Origin: Anaspis maculata
Lineage: Eukaryota; Arthropoda; Insecta; Coleoptera; Scraptiidae
Direction: 5' to 3'
NCBI GenBank assembly: GCA_949128115.1
Contig: OX421962.1
Coordinates: forward strand, 40,137,745 to 40,201,744
DNA length: 64,000 nucleotides
Position numbers and translations under genes: made by a program. Shown here piece after piece: positions 1 to 11,804 of this stretch. The notes under the pieces were generated by a model. It was not told the DNA's origin and searched no databases. It saw only the letters and a list, made by a program, of their open reading frames with translations. How positions within the stretch are numbered: position 1 is the stretch's first letter; the number at the start of each line of letters is the position of its first letter.

Positions 1-328
1 CATTAAGTATGCCAAATCGATGCAAAGCGTTGGTGACTAGTTGAGGGGGCCACACTTTGTATTGAACCGTCCATTTGAGTTGAATAAAGTAAAAAATGTT
101 GAATGTTAAATTTTTGTCTTCAGCTGTTTTCGACTTTACTTCAACCGTCATTCACTTAAATTACATATATCATCCCTACTGTTTGACTAATCGTGGAAAA
201 ACTACTTGGAGAAGTCTTTTTGGCTCCCAATTCCGTTGAATTTGGAGAAAAAGTCAATATCCCTAGATAAATGCCATGTGTGTAGTAGTTACTAAGTTAT
301 AGCAAAAAAAGATATTTTTTTCTAATTT
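1..328. other. Gene-free flank, nothing recognised
   Basis: AT-rich sequence with frequent stops on both strands. I see no splice-bounded frame, repeat pair or RNA signature here. The start belongs to whatever lies outside the window. Confidence 0.5.
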
Positions 329-447
329 TTTAACACCCTGTAACTCAGGAACTGGAGCCCAAAAAAAAAATGAGAAAAATGTTCTTGTATTTGGCCAAAG
401 AGTACAACCCCACAGTTAGAGCACTTGAACCGTGGATACCCTGTATA
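329..447. repeat. Terminal fragment of a TACAGGGTG-type foldback element
   Basis: The block begins near AACACCCTGTAACTCAGG and ends ATACCCTGTATA. Several long palindromic elements in this window terminate in ACCCTGTA followed by TA. No matching left arm is seen upstream, so this is at most a remnant end. The adjacent hairpin MITE at 448-570 starts exactly at this end, so it probably used the TA of the remnant as its target. Confidence 0.35.
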
Positions 448-570
448 CTGATGATCAAAAACTTTCTTACTCAAGGGAGGCTGTGGTCCTGATGGTCATT
501 GGCAGGCAAACAAGGCTAATTTTGGCCAGGCCACAGCCTCCCTTGAGTAGGAAAATTTCTGATCATACGG
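448..570. mobile_element. Hairpin MITE, family H1 copy 1 (123 bp, TA flanks)
   Basis: Near-perfect inverted repeat. The left arm starts CTGATGATCAAAAACTTTC and runs to GGAGGCTGTGG. The right arm runs from CCACAGCCTCC to GATCATACGG. TA lies on both sides (446-447 and 571-572). The closest relative is at 42960-43079, with more distant copies at 31341, 56949 and 58598. The short frame through it is a by-product of the palindrome. Size, TA flanks and lack of coding capacity fit a Tc1/mariner-type MITE; that class is inferred. Confidence 0.8.
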
Positions 571-3500
571 TACTTTCTCCTTTGCAAGGAAACAATAAAT
601 TGAACTGGCCAATTCAATTTTGGGAACACCGTTCTTTATCTCTTTCTCATTCATTGTATATCACGGTCTGTTCTTCACTGTGAATCACCAACCTTGAAAC
701 ATATTCAGAGATCGAGACTACAGGAAAAATTATCTCAATATGTTTTCTTCTTAAAATCATTTGGAAGGGAAGTTTTTAATGAGGGGATCAATCTTGCGTG
801 AGCACCCTGGTACTTGGGACTTTTCAAAATATGCATATATTTTTTGTTTTAAGAAATGCTTGCCTTATAATGCTTGCCTGCCGGCTGTCGTAGAATTTCA
901 GACTCGATTTCAGCAGAGTAACTTTCAGTTTCTTTAATCAGGTTTTTTCGTTTGCATTGTGGAGCGAGCTTTTGATGGAAACACCACTGAGTCGTGATCC
1001 TTTTAAAGTGTTGAATTCCCTCTGCTCCCGGCCGCCGCCTAACAAATTAGATCTTGATGTGGATGGCTCAAAATAAGAATACCTACGGGTTAATTATTCG
1101 ATTACGTTAATGGTTTGGGTTTTAACTAATTTGCTTTGTAACAGGATCCTCAAGAGAATCCCGCGTCTTAATTTGGGAGGAGTCACAGTAGCGACCCCCT
1201 CTCGACAAGTGCGAGCGATGAGAATTTCCAGCATCATTTTTATTGCATTATATGGTATCATCGACGGAACATGTTATATTATATTGTACAGAACAGATAT
1301 TTTCGTATCTCAGGACATTCATGGGAAATTTGGAATGTTGAAAAGCCTCGTCCCTTGTTTTATTAACTGGAAATTATGTTGTTCCTTCCATCAATCGATA
1401 TATCGAAATTCAGGAACGTCCGTTATTATTAGCTTGATTTTCACTAAATCATGACGGCTATCAGCAGGTGCTCTATTATAATTTACGTAAACAAGAGTCT
1501 GAATCAGAGAAGATCTAATTGCGAAACTCGCCGGCGAGAGCTTCAATTGTAAGTTGATATTTTAATGAATAAGTAATTAAGTATGGTGAACTCGATTGTG
1601 GATCCACACTACACAGAATGCGTTCGGTTTCTGATTTCTTTTATTCGGTAATGGTTTGCTAATGGATTATCGCATCAGGATTAGTTCTACTTTGTACACT
1701 TTCAGCAGCCTTTATAAAACGGGCCCTGTATCCTGTTGGTTCCAAATCCAGGAAAAAGCTTCAGGTGACTCCCGACTCCCTAGAGCGATGTTCCATTAAA
1801 AATTAACAAGGTTCTTGAAATATCCACCAATCGGGTAGACTATTATTAATATCCGCTCCAGGTTATTTTATAAATTCGGCGATGAAAAATATACTACCTA
1901 CTAAGGTTACATATCACATTGAGGGAAGTAATTTATTTTTCAATTTTGTTTTATGGCTGAAATTCACTACCCTGGTAGCTCGAGAAGGATGGATGGCCGA
2001 CCCGAAAATCGGGGTAACGATTTTGCTGGATTTTATCGTCCACTTCGCTAATGTCCGAATAATCCATTTAGAAAGTTACCAACTTGAAGCATTAAGTCCG
2101 CCGAAGCCGTCCTTATTGCAACAACACAATCCTTCACAAATTTGCTAACATCCTTGAAGGAAGCCGCGTCCGGGCCGAACTTACTCTTGGCAGAGATCCG
2201 GGTTTAAGGGTGCTTCCAACTTCTCGCCGTTAAAAATTAATTGATTTAAGACGTGCGGGGGTGTCAAAAATGCTTCTGAATATTTACACAATAATCTACT
2301 CGTTTGGGATCTCTATTTATAACGGCCCATGCGTATAACATTGATCCGTTTAATAATAAGTAATAATAGGTGGAAGTATGCCTATGTTAATTCTGATGGA
2401 GCTTCTTTCATAGTTGTGAGGTCAAATTGACTATTGTTGTGCTCACCATAATAATCAAGCCCAACAATAACATTTCATCTTCTTTCAATGGCAGCGTTTT
2501 TTAATTGATTCCACATGGCGTCCTTCGGTTTTCCTTTATGTGGCACAAAGACACCTACTTATCCACGGAAATAGTTCCAATTTTTTTCCACAAAATCATA
2601 ATGAAAAGACCATGTCAATAAAAACCGATTGATTGACGCTTTCACGAAATCACTGTAATGTAACACGACAACATTTTAATCTGCCACACTTCGATTGGTG
2701 TACAATTTTTTTGAGGTAAGCTGCAATGTTCGATTTTCGAATTTTACGCCAGATTCCTGCAGTCATGCACTGTAATTAAATCATGAACGTGTACTTAGTT
2801 ACGATGGAATGCAAGAAGTGCTCTTCAAAATCAATAATCCATGCCCCTGTGGTTTTTATCGCAGTTTTGGAAAGTTTCAGCAAATTAATTGTAGAGTACC
2901 TATCTATAGTCAATTTCACGGCTTCTTTTATCAGAGTAACAAGTGGTGGCTACTGAAAAAAAAAACGATACCCAATCGCGGTCCTACTAAAGACAATGGA
3001 ATGAAAGTGTCACTGCTCAGAGACCCCATTTTTCGATGCTCATCACTGAGTAGTAAGTACTACCTACTATAGCCTATGCTAAAACAGCAAGCAGGTATGA
3101 AGAAGGAGTTACTTACAAGAAATCGACAAATTGCATGTGAAGAGAATCTTCCAACACAGTGTACTCAAACGCGTGTCTTGCCTCGTGCTATGACGGTGAC
3201 AAATGTCCGAGCAAACGTCATCTGCCATCGCCACGTCATTCACACATAGAACAATGTAGACAACTGCGGCTGATGCCAAGACGTTGGCATTAACTTAGCT
3301 TCGTATCATTCGTACAAACATCACAGTTTTTTCCGTAGCTTACTCTAGGGAAAAAGCCATGAAATATACCTAGAAATTTTAGTGAGTTGAAATTTCTTTT
3401 TTCAAGTAAATCAGTTTTGTTTCGTTAGCATCCTATTATAAGGACATACAAAGTTCACTTCTCTACATCCCCGGAGGCAGGGTTGCAAATTTGCGCTTAC

Positions 3501-4361
3501 ACCAACGCGCGCTCGCCTGAGTATTTATATTTCTCTAGCTAGCCCCAACCAAGCAAATGGGGTTGCGTGGAAGAAATGGGTTTTTAATTGATTTAAATTT
3601 GTGATTTTTTTTAATGTCATAACTTTGTGTAATGCATATTACCATAATTATCATTTCTTTCAACTCATGAAGATTGAAAGAATATTTTAATGAATGAATG
3701 TGTTAATTATTTATGAAATATGCACCGTTTGTTTTGGTTATCCGCACGTATTATCTGCCCCACTTGTATTAATTTGATGAAAGTTCCTCTGCCCGCCGTT
3801 CTCAGTGTAATTTTCTACTTCAGACTTTGAATAGAGGAAAGCTTGAGGAATTTTCTCCGAAAGTTATGAGTTTTCAAGGAAATAGAAATAGAATTCAATA
3901 GAGCGAATGGAAATTCTGAGGTAGAAGAACCGGTATACGAGTTTACATCCCACTTTCAAGTTAGAAACATGAATTATACTGGGTTCATACACCAAGAAAG
4001 GGCATAAGGAGTGATCTTGAGCGGCTGGGCTTCCAGCTGATTGTAATTATAATTGCCCTGATTTTTGGGTGCTACTTTTTTTTTCTCGAACGTGATACTT
4101 GGCGGTATGAACCCGGCGTAGTGTCAGTGTCACTAGTAGTGACCCAAGCACTGACCCAAATTCTACCTAAAATGGTCCTTCTTTTCCAGCGTTTACCGGT
4201 AGACTAACGGTCGACCTATTTTAAAATATAGTCCAGATTTGGTCCATAACAATCTTCTCTTGAATTCTCGACCAGAGAATATTACATAATATTAGCCTTG
4301 ACAGTCAGGGAGAATCAGTCAGGTTGATTGACAACGGGCCAACTGAGTGTAATAGATTTTT
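571..4361. other. Long stretch without a recognisable gene
   Basis: About 3.8 kb with only short open frames (87-114 codons at most), none resembling a known domain and none bounded by convincing splice sites. A strong donor-like string exists on the minus strand near 3111-3116, but its exon would be only 71 bp with a weak acceptor, so it is not annotated. No inverted-repeat pair longer than about 15 bp was found by eye. Intron or intergenic sequence is the simplest reading. Confidence 0.5.
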
Positions 4362-4476
4362 GCAATTGCAACTTTTTTCTGTCAATTGCCACTTTATTCT
4401 GACAATTGCGACTTTTTTCTGTCAATTGACACTTTATTCTGGCAATTGCGACTTTTTCCTGTCGATTGCGACTTTT
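4362..4476. repeat. Left terminal array, 20-bp units
   Basis: About five units of the form ACTTTWTTCTGNCAATTGNN follow one another. TTTATTCTG and TTTTTTCTG versions alternate, giving a 40-bp higher-order period. Each unit contains a CAATTG palindrome, apart from one CGATTG variant. Such arrays can be transposase-binding iterons; that role is inferred. Confidence 0.75.
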
Positions 4477-5389
4477 TAGCACATTTCGATAGAAAATGAT
4501 GTTTATATGGCCGGTTTGTCCGTCTGTCTGTCCGTCTGTTATTTGTCTGTTCGTCCGTCTGTCTGTCTGTCCGTGTAGAAGTTGAGAAGTTGTACTCCTT
4601 CTCGGGAAATGAAGCTAGAGCCTTAGAACTTTTCCGATTAATAGCTTAGGTCCTCAAGGGTGGCCTATGGGCAGATTCTATTTCATGGTGGCGCTGCCAT
4701 CTTGGTAGCCACATTGAAATTTCTCATCAGTGGAACGGAACCTCGAACGGAACTTACTCTGATCTCGTATGAACATTCTTACTTTCAAGCTCAGTTCCAT
4801 GATCATGCCGCCATCTTGGTAACAATATTCAAATTTCTTATTATTGGAACGATTGTCATGAAACGTGAAACGTAGGTACTCTTGTCTCGTATGAATCCGC
4901 TTCAGATTCATTCGCTCTGAATCCGCTCTAGTGGATCATGAAACTCAGCTTAAAAATAAGAGTGATCATACGAAGCAAGGGTAAGTTCCAAGTTTCAGAA
5001 AAATCGTTCCACTAATAAGAAATTTGAATATGGTTACCAAGATGCCGGCGTAATCATGAAACTGAGCTTGAAAGTAAGAATGTTCATACGAGATCAGAGT
5101 AAGTTCCGTTCGTGGTTCCGTTCCACTGATGAGAAATTTTAATATGGCTACCAAGATGGCAGCGCCACCATGAAATACAGTCTGCCCATAGGCCACTCTT
5201 GAGGGCCTTTCTAAGCTATTATTCGGAAAAAGTTCTAAGGCTCTAGCTTCATTTCCCGAGAAGGAGTACAATTTCTCAACTTTTACACGGACAGACAGAC
5301 AGACGGACGAACAGACAAATAACGGACGGACAGACAGACAAACAAACCGGCCATATAAACATCATTTTCTATCGAAATGTGCTAAAAAG

Positions 5390-5557
5390 GCGCAATTGAC
5401 AGAAAAAAGTCGCAATTGCCAGAATAAAGTGTCAATTGACAGAAAAAAGTCGCAATTGACAAAAAAAGTCGCAATTGCCAAAATAAAGTGGCAATTGACA
5501 GGAAAAAGTCGCAATTGCCAGAATAAAGTGGCAATTGACAGAAAAAAGTCGCAATTA
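5390..5557. repeat. Right terminal array, 20-bp units, inverted
   Basis: About eight inverted units of the same 20-bp repeat (for example AGTCGCAATTGCCAGAATAA), so the two ends of the element have different unit numbers. The alternating AGAATAAAGTG and AGAAAAAAGTC versions are kept, with one place where the alternation slips, as expected of slippage or unequal exchange within the array. Confidence 0.75.
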
Positions 5558-5621
5558 CAAATAAATATCTCCCTTGGCCGCTGTAACTCTCGATGTAACT
5601 ATGTGAACTATAATAGCTATT

Positions 5622-5742
5622 TACGATATGAGTGTTAAAAGTGACAGGTATTATTTTGTGAGCGGGGACGCTTGCGAAACGAGCATTAGCGAGTAGAGCA
5701 ACCCCGCGAACAAAATAAGACACTTTTAACGCGTGTATCGTA
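5622..5742. mobile_element. Hairpin MITE (121 bp)
   Basis: Inverted ends are TACGATATGAGTGTTAAAAG on the left and the complement of TACGATACACGCGTTAAAAG on the right. The pairing continues through GTATTATTTTGTGAGCGGGG. A single-ended relative, CTAAAAGTGACGGGTATTAT, lies at about 5853-5880. It sits only 65 bp from the larger palindrome upstream. No coding content. Confidence 0.65.
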
Positions 5743-6883
5743 CAGGATTTTATCTACAATGGTCTTTGAAATGTTTGGTAAATGTCAGAATTTATTGAAA
5801 ATATGACTGGAATGCGCAGAATCATCATTTTTTCACGTCGCCCATGACGACGTGCTAAAAGTGACGGGTATTATTTAACGCTTGTAGATAAAAACGATTA
5901 ACATTTACTTCTTATTGGTCAGAAGAGTAACCACAGGCAGAGTAATAAGTAAATTGGAAGTCAGTAGATAATTCTGAGACCGAGTGGCTGGAAATTTTGG
6001 AGATTTGGCGTGATAATATTATTTCAATAAAAATCGATGTTTCAGGTCCATGATAATATGGTTGAAAGAGCACCTTTGCTTCATCAGTGCAATATCTGTA
6101 TCTCTGTTGTTATTTTTTTTTCTGTTTATGTTGAAAAAGTCAGCTATTTGCAGTGTTGACGTCAGCGCGTTCTGAGTTTACATAGGCTCTAAGCATAAAC
6201 ATAAAACAAACACGCTGATGTTCACACCAGTTTTACCCATTTAATACAAATATGCACACCGCCTGTAGAATTATTGCATGCAATAGAACATGTGCATAAT
6301 AATTAGTTTGAAAGTTAGCCGTGTGAGGGCGCCACCAGTATCGTTGATGGATTTAAAATTTGACATGTGTCGAGTTGGCCGCGTTTGTCTCTGTAGAGAA
6401 CACTAGAGACTTGAAGAGACTTCGCACACTGAAACCAGTTGATTTTATCCCGACTGCCGTGCTACGTCATGTGGCTCGCCAGCGAGCCCAGCACTTCCGC
6501 CCTGTACGAACATTTGGTGCACTCGGACCATTCGATTCGATCGGTCGCGAAGTTGTGTTTTAAACTTCAAAATCTCGGTGATAGAAGTGATTGCTGAGAT
6601 TCCGGTCGAGATGTGTCTACGTGCGATAAATTCATTCTTGCACCCAGCGCAAATAAATGTTTCGATCGCAGTGGAGGTATTCAATTGATGTAATTTTCAA
6701 GTGATAGAACAGAAAATATGTTGAATAAAAGCTTAGGGTTAGATTTCAAGTCGGAGATCCGCCCGCGCAAGTGTAGCGTAAGTCCGGTCACTATGGCAAC
6801 ATAATACAATCCGACGTGATGATTAGCTCATCGTTGCCGTAAATGAGTGGCGCAAGTTGCGTTGCTGACTTGAAATTCAGCCC
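5743..6883. other. No gene recognised; partial MITE relative
   Basis: It contains the solo fragment related to the 5622 hairpin and an open frame of about 67 codons around 6360-6563 that is overlapped by an equally long antisense frame. Neither matches a domain I know. Composition is slightly more GC-rich at 6360-6560. Confidence 0.4.
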
Positions 6884-6886
6884 TTA

Positions 6887-7023
6887 CGGCTCGATACCAA
6901 GTTGGGGCTGAGACCGCCGTAAGTACGGTTGCCATAGCAACGGCGGATACCAACCAATCAGACTGCTGTATTTGGCGAGTTACGCCGTCCCAAACTTTGC
7001 GCCTGCAACTTGGTATCGAGCCC
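6887..7023. mobile_element. MITE, 137 bp, TTA target duplication
   Basis: Terminal inverted repeats of 18 bp: CGGCTCGATACCAAGTTG at 6887-6904, and at 7006-7023 the complement of GGGCTCGATACCAAGTTG. TTA lies directly outside each end (6884-6886 and 7024-7026). A 3-bp TWA duplication is typical of PIF/Harbinger elements, so a Harbinger-type MITE is the favoured inference. The interior has no frame of interest. Confidence 0.75.
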
Positions 7024-7026
7024 TTA

Positions 7027-8064
7027 GACTCTATTCTTACATTTTGAAAAAAGAAAGAACATTCGAATTCCATGTATGTATGACATTTTAATGAACGATC
7101 AACGAATCAAAACGGGATGCTCTCCGAATCCCTGCAGTATTTTTCATCAATATAAAGCGTCATCTATACGGAATTTTATCGCTTCTGGCGTCTTCCTGGT
7201 TGACCACAATTAACAAGTAAGTGCGGTTCAATAACTCCTTTATGAAAACTATAGAAAAATCGTATATGTATGCGTAATGGTATAATCAATTTCCAAGCAT
7301 ACGCGACATAAGATTAGCTCATCCAGCACGGTCAGATAAGATTTAGCATCCAATTTTCAATTTCAGAGCAACTCTCAGTGTGAATACAGGAACAATGGAA
7401 AGAGAAAACAGAAAAGAAACGATAAAGCCCACCTATCTGCAAAACAACCTATATCTACGTGATGTGTATTTTGTGGTCGGGAATTCGTAATTAGAATCCC
7501 AGAAAACAATGCCATTCACCCGATGAATTTCAAATGCGGAATTCAGCAGACATTCAGCAATAATAACTGCTACCTACTGTGATAATCATCGAGTTCTAAC
7601 CAGACTTAATTAAGGGAGAATTATTTCCCTCCGCCGCCCCTCCAAACGAACCATCATCGCGAAACGTTTCTTGGAAGTGGAAACCTTGAAGTGCCTGATG
7701 AGATAGAAACACGGGTGTCTCTGTAATAGCCAAGAAAAACTGGGCTTTATAATTTTAAAGATGTGGGAGATCGATTTATCTGCGAACTGCCCAGAAAAAA
7801 ATACAGTGAAGAATAAATTGAAAATGTATCCACCTAATGAATAATTATGATGGATGCATGGAGATCCAGTCGAAATGACCCGCCAAACACTCTTCAAACA
7901 ACCAGCTCTGACTTTTTGTAACTTGTAACCTGCATTTGGGGTTGCCTGTACATATTGTCAGGATAATAGCTCAGTTGCGAATGTTTGGTAGAGGATACAT
8001 TAAACTTGTATACAAGGGTATTTGTTATCAAATCTATGAAGATGAAATCTACACTAGAATTTGA
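7027..8064. other. No gene recognised
   Basis: Only chance-length frames, such as 95 codons on the minus strand at 7610-7897 with no domain. No repeat pair noticed. The last 60 bp may already belong to the degenerate upstream part of the LINE fragment that follows. Confidence 0.4.
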
Positions 8065-8466
8065 GTGTTGAGTGAGTTTATTACACTTTTCACAATTCTA
8101 GTGAAAACACTAGAACATATCTTCTTTAAGTGCCCGATGTATCGTTCAATAAGATGTTCCCTTCCCGAAAATCTAAAAACTGTAGTCAAACTGAGGTCTG
8201 CTCTAGATAAATCGGACAAAGTTCTATGTAATGTGATACATAATTACACTGTTGGGGTTTTGAAATTGAGGGCTTTCTGTCGGAATGAGTGACACTCTTT
8301 CTAACAATATTGTTTATGTTTCTGTCAGTGTTTAAGAAATATTTATATTTTTTCATATTCTGTCATTATTTTGTTTCTTTTTATGGGAATCTTGTATGTT
8401 ATATCTTTGTAATGGGAATTACCATTCCCTCGTTATACAATAAACGAATAATAATAATAATAAACT
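8065..8466 (+). pseudogene. 5'-truncated non-LTR retrotransposon, 3' end
   Basis: The frame at 8065-8292 includes TLEHIFFKCPMYRSIR. The spacing of His, Cys-Pro, Tyr and Arg is that of the C-terminal zinc-binding region found after the reverse transcriptase in many LINEs (usual form: ET-EHI-F-CP-Y---R). The frame ends at a TGA, followed by a roughly 175-bp 3' UTR and an (AAT)n tail at about 8447-8463. Everything upstream (endonuclease, RT core) is missing, the usual result of incomplete reverse transcription. A TAA-type tail is seen in I-like clades, but the clade call is an inference. A 7-bp TAAACTT occurs at both flanks and might be the duplication; that is weak. Confidence 0.65.
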
Positions 8467-9012
8467 TAGGTTACCGATATTCGCAGGTGAGCCCAGGCGC
8501 AGGCGTTGATTTTTTCCCGAAAACATGATATAAAGCTTTGGATCCAATAGCGATAATTTTTGACCCATCGGAGTACAGAAGCATCATGAAATGTTCAGAT
8601 CAGATGGGTCTTTTCAGGAGACGTATGGATTCATACCAGTTTTTCCTCGAACTAAAATTTCAGAGGTGGCTCGCATTTGAGTCACGGTTGTTCCGCTCCC
8701 TTACTTTCAAATTTCATGATAGGCCAATTTTGATCTCTTAACATTCTTGCCTGAAGTTTAAACTTCAACATGAGCTCTATATTTTGGATATCGGTCAACA
8801 GTGAAAAAAGTTATGACGACAAGACCAAAAAGATGCTTTTTGAGATCATTTTGTAATTAGGCGAAGTAGGTGAGAAGTTGTAAAACCGTTTGAGGTATCG
8901 ATACAATGTCTCTCCTGAACCACTTAGAAAATGTGTAGATATTTTTTTCGTGAATTGGGAGCTGGTCGAATTTTCGACATTTTTGCACCACTCAATTGTG
9001 TCGCCCTGTATA
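8467..9012. repeat. Unassigned region ending in a GCCCTGTATAA element end
   Basis: About 540 bp without a gene. The right part, roughly 8850-9012, reads like other foldback-element ends here (phrases on maintaining AAAATGTGTAGATA..., then TCGCCCTGTATAAC). No inverted partner was found, so it is a fragment at best. Confidence 0.3.
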
Positions 9013-9801
9013 ACTAATGACAACATCTGCACTAAAAGTGACTAATCGCGTATTGTAGTCCAAGAGGCCAGCTATTCAGAAAAGTAAGAGTTATTCAGAA
9101 TAACTGAAAATAGTAAGAATTTTTTTTCTCAAAAATGGTTTTTTTCTCAGTGAAACCAGACTGAACTTTGTCATATCGATAAGTTAGTATTTTTATGGAA
9201 CTCAGAAGATCAAATTTATGATCAAAAACGACACCACACGCACACTTGTCAAAATTGATCGAATATCAACCAAAAAATCACCCTAATTTTTTGAAATGAC
9301 ATCCTTTCAGCGCCTTGCCTTTAAATTATGGACACATGACGTCTCATTAAGGTAATGTGTGGTCTTACTGCGCCTGTTGAAGATCTATTTCAACCAAAAT
9401 GAAGAGCGATAGATTTTACGCATGCTATTTAGGTACATGGTCAATTTTTTAACCCTCCGCCCGATGGGGGGTTTCTTTCAAAATTTCGACTTGGCAGCAA
9501 CGATTTTCGTATTCAGCGAGGTCCAAATACCCTAAAAAGTCTTGTTGTCTAACTGTTACATGAAATGCTTCTTGCATTCACTTTTTGGGGAAGTCTAAAA
9601 TCAGATCTTTAATACTCATTGTTCCAGATACCTAGATATGTTTCAGTGCTAAATTTTAGTGCAGGCATAGTAGCAAGCAAACCTGAAACTACATATTCAG
9701 GTACATGACATGCTTAACTGAGCCTTTCTAGTAAAATCCGCCTGCGTTTTATTTTTGCCCGCTGTTTACCTTTTCGACGTCTCATATTCCTAGAATATAA
9801 A
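9013..9801. other. No gene recognised
   Basis: AT-rich, short frames only. No convincing inverted repeat or RNA signature. Confidence 0.4.
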
Positions 9802-9803
9802 TA

Positions 9804-9934
9804 CGGGGTGTTTATAAGAAACTGTGATCGCGGCAGGCATGGGTCGGGCCGAAAAACGCAGTAACAGGCGTAATTGTAGTGATCGAAAGCGGATTCCAAA
9901 GGTGATGCGATCACAAACGTTTATAAACACCCGG
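9804..9934. mobile_element. MITE, 131 bp, TA target duplication
   Basis: The ends are CGGGGTGTTTATAAGAAACT on the left and the complement of CCGGGTGTTTATAAACGTTT on the right. TA lies outside both (9802-9803 and 9935-9936). The match continues to TGTGATCG. The interior is GC-richer than the flanks and crossed by opposed, meaningless frames. A Tc1/mariner-type MITE is the likely class. Confidence 0.7.
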
Positions 9935-10328
9935 TACTTATTGAAACGTCTTGCAATTTTGAGACACTTGTGATTAAAATAAAATCCGATGCACCTCTCT
10001 GGGCTGCGAAGGCGCCAATTTCGGGACGCACGCTGTATAAACCAGCAGAAATCGACGGCGCGTTTCATGCGACGTGGATTGTTAAAAATTCCCGATTTCC
10101 GATTCCACTGAGTGTTGACGGCTTCGGCAAACACTTAAAACTGTTGAAATTCCGACCGAAGCCATGTTGGAGCAGTGGAAGGAACAAAAGTTGCCGGCTG
10201 GGGTAAATTAAGCACGCTGAACTGAAGAAGTACGGGAGCAATTCGACTGTGCGTTCTGATTCAATAATCGCCTGGAACCCACCACCGCCCGGTATTCGGG
10301 GTAAAAGCCGCGCCCTTTCTGCTGCTCA

Positions 10329-10348
10329 TGGTGGTGGTGGTGGTGGTG
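10329..10348. repeat. GGT microsatellite
   Basis: About six uninterrupted GGT units followed by GTGTGCG. It explains the histidine and threonine runs in reverse-strand frames through this spot. Confidence 0.85.
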
Positions 10349-10893
10349 TGCGTATATAAAGAAAGAAGGAGAGACTTGATTAATTCCATCTGATTCACGC
10401 CGATCTTCAATCGAGGTTGTGTGATTAGAAACCCAAGACGATAGTCCTTTTGTGTTGCGCCATATACACGGACGAAACAGCAGCAATCTGCGGGGGTGGA
10501 CGTCCATACTACAGAGAGGGATTTCGAGCTAATGCCGCATACCACCCCCGTGCCTTTCGATATGACCGATCTGATCTCGCACATGTCACACGGAAGAGGG
10601 TGCTAATGAATGGCAAGATAAGATTTTTTCTATCTTGCCCTTCGTTCACACCACTGCCGTTCCGTGTTCTGGTTAAATGGCCCACGCAATAAAAACACGC
10701 TGATTGTCATTAATCTTGTGCTGCAAACACCACGCCAATTCCGCGTCAAAGGCCTGGCTTGATTAAATTTCCAAAAATGACCGGGCGATAACTTCTCGTT
10801 GACATCTACCGGTCATAAAGCTCCACCATAGCTATATGGGCTGTTGAAACGTTGATAAGTTTCAAGCCATGGCATTGCCTAAATTTGCACCCC

Positions 10894-10901
10894 TATAAAA
10901 G
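10894..10901 (+). promoter_or_regulatory. Possible TATA box (TATAAAAG)
   Basis: A canonical TATAAAAG is followed 30-45 bp downstream by CCATTCAAAG and then GTCAGCATG. The ATG opens a frame of only 18 codons (about 10943-10999). The spacing to a TTCA initiator-like string is about 37 bp, a little long. A lone TATA match in AT-rich DNA is weak evidence; it is listed because an ATG is suitably placed downstream. Confidence 0.2.
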
Positions 10902-11582
10902 CGGCACTCCGGAATCACCTATACCCATTCAAAGTTGTCAGCATGCCTCTAGAAATGAAGAGAGGCAAAGGTCGGAATGAAGCCATCATAGTTAATTGAG
11001 CCTTTGGCTAGTAAAACACACGATAGCGAACCATCAAGCTCTGAAACCTCTTGAAACCTATTACTTAGGTGGTGCTTTCAAAATGTGAAATGCGATAAAT
11101 GAAAAACTCTCAACCGAGCATTGCCTCCACTAGACAACGTGCATGGCATTCGAGATCCAGGCACATAATGATAGACTACACTATGAAGTCTGATCAGTTC
11201 GTCGGCGTTTCATCGAACACTTCATTTATGCACCAGGCATATTACCCATTACCATGCATGTTGTTAAGTGAATAGTATACACTTTCCAATTAAATAATGA
11301 AACTGATTGATAGCTGATACCTAGTTGATGGCCATTTTACTTGATAATCGAACGGTGGCTTCAAAACCGTAGCGTACAGAAAATAAAAACGAAAATTACC
11401 TTCGCGTGATACATGCTCTATGCCTTCGCAGCTAGCGCCTTAAATTGACATCAAATCGAGATAAAAATTGAAATGAGAAACCTTAAATTGAGGTCAAATC
11501 TTCTTAATTTTTTTAATTTGTGACAATAGTTATGGAACAAGGTATTCTAAATCCGTTCAGTACTTCTCGAGCTATCGAACAT

Positions 11583-11760
11583 CAAAGTTTCGGCTCAGAT
11601 ATGTCATAATTTCTACATGTTTTGAGTAGAGTTTTTGAAGAGCTTTGAAAAGAGCTGTCAAATGTCATGATCGTTACATCAGATCTCCTACCACTTTGAC
11701 AGTGACATTTCCGTCTGACAGATCTCAGTGAAAATTTCATCTTCACCTTTCCACCATCGG
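11583..11760. repeat. Direct repeat, unit 1
   Basis: Shares an ordered series of phrases with 12428-12615: TCAAAGTTT, AGATATGTCATAA, ATGTTT-GA-TAGAGTTT, GAGC-GTCAAA, TTTGACAGTG, CATTTCC and TGACAGATC. The copies are diverged with small indels. Motif GTCAAA/TGACAG recurs. A MITE (11805-11964) and a SINE (12084-12291) now sit between the two units. Confidence 0.6.
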
Positions 11761-11804
11761 CCATCAAATTTTCAAGATTAAATTTTACCATTTTATTTAT
11801 GTAG

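Larger units (their letters stand above)
4362..5557. mobile_element. 1.2-kb palindromic element with iterated 20-bp ends
   Basis: Left arm 4362-4897 and right arm 4971-5557 are inverted copies around a roughly 75-bp centre. From outside in, each arm has a tandem array of 20-bp CAATTG units, an AGCACATTTCGATAGAAAATG-like segment, a (GTCTGTCC)n-type microsatellite, and then about 300 bp including GGCCTATGGGCAGA and CCATCTTGGTA. The frames at 4660-4875 (+) and 4966-5271 (-) are mirror images of one sequence and carry no known domain. Half-copies or relatives occur near 36430-36690 and 42100-42495. No transposase is encoded and the class is unknown. Confidence 0.8.
9937..11580. other. No certain gene; mildly GC-rich
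   Basis: 10000-10700 is noticeably more GC-rich than its surroundings, with several overlapping frames of 66-114 codons on both strands. A poly-His run in one minus-strand frame is merely the translated GGT microsatellite at about 10329-10348. No domain is recognised. The section could be a decayed exon or a repeat; I cannot tell which. Confidence 0.35.

Noticed and set aside
3117..3187. Minus-strand exon with donor GTAAGTAAC
   Set aside because: The donor is good on the intron side, but the exon would be 71 bp, the acceptor lacks a pyrimidine tract, and only about 24 codons are open.
4362..4476. Regulatory enhancer cluster of CAATTG sites
   Set aside because: The array is mirrored at the other end of a palindromic element, so element-terminal iterons explain it better.
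4660..5271. A pair of related genes in opposite orientation
   Set aside because: The two frames are the two arms of one inverted repeat and have no recognisable domain.
10208..10584. Protein with histidine or threonine runs
   Set aside because: Translated GGT microsatellite; no domain elsewhere in the frame.
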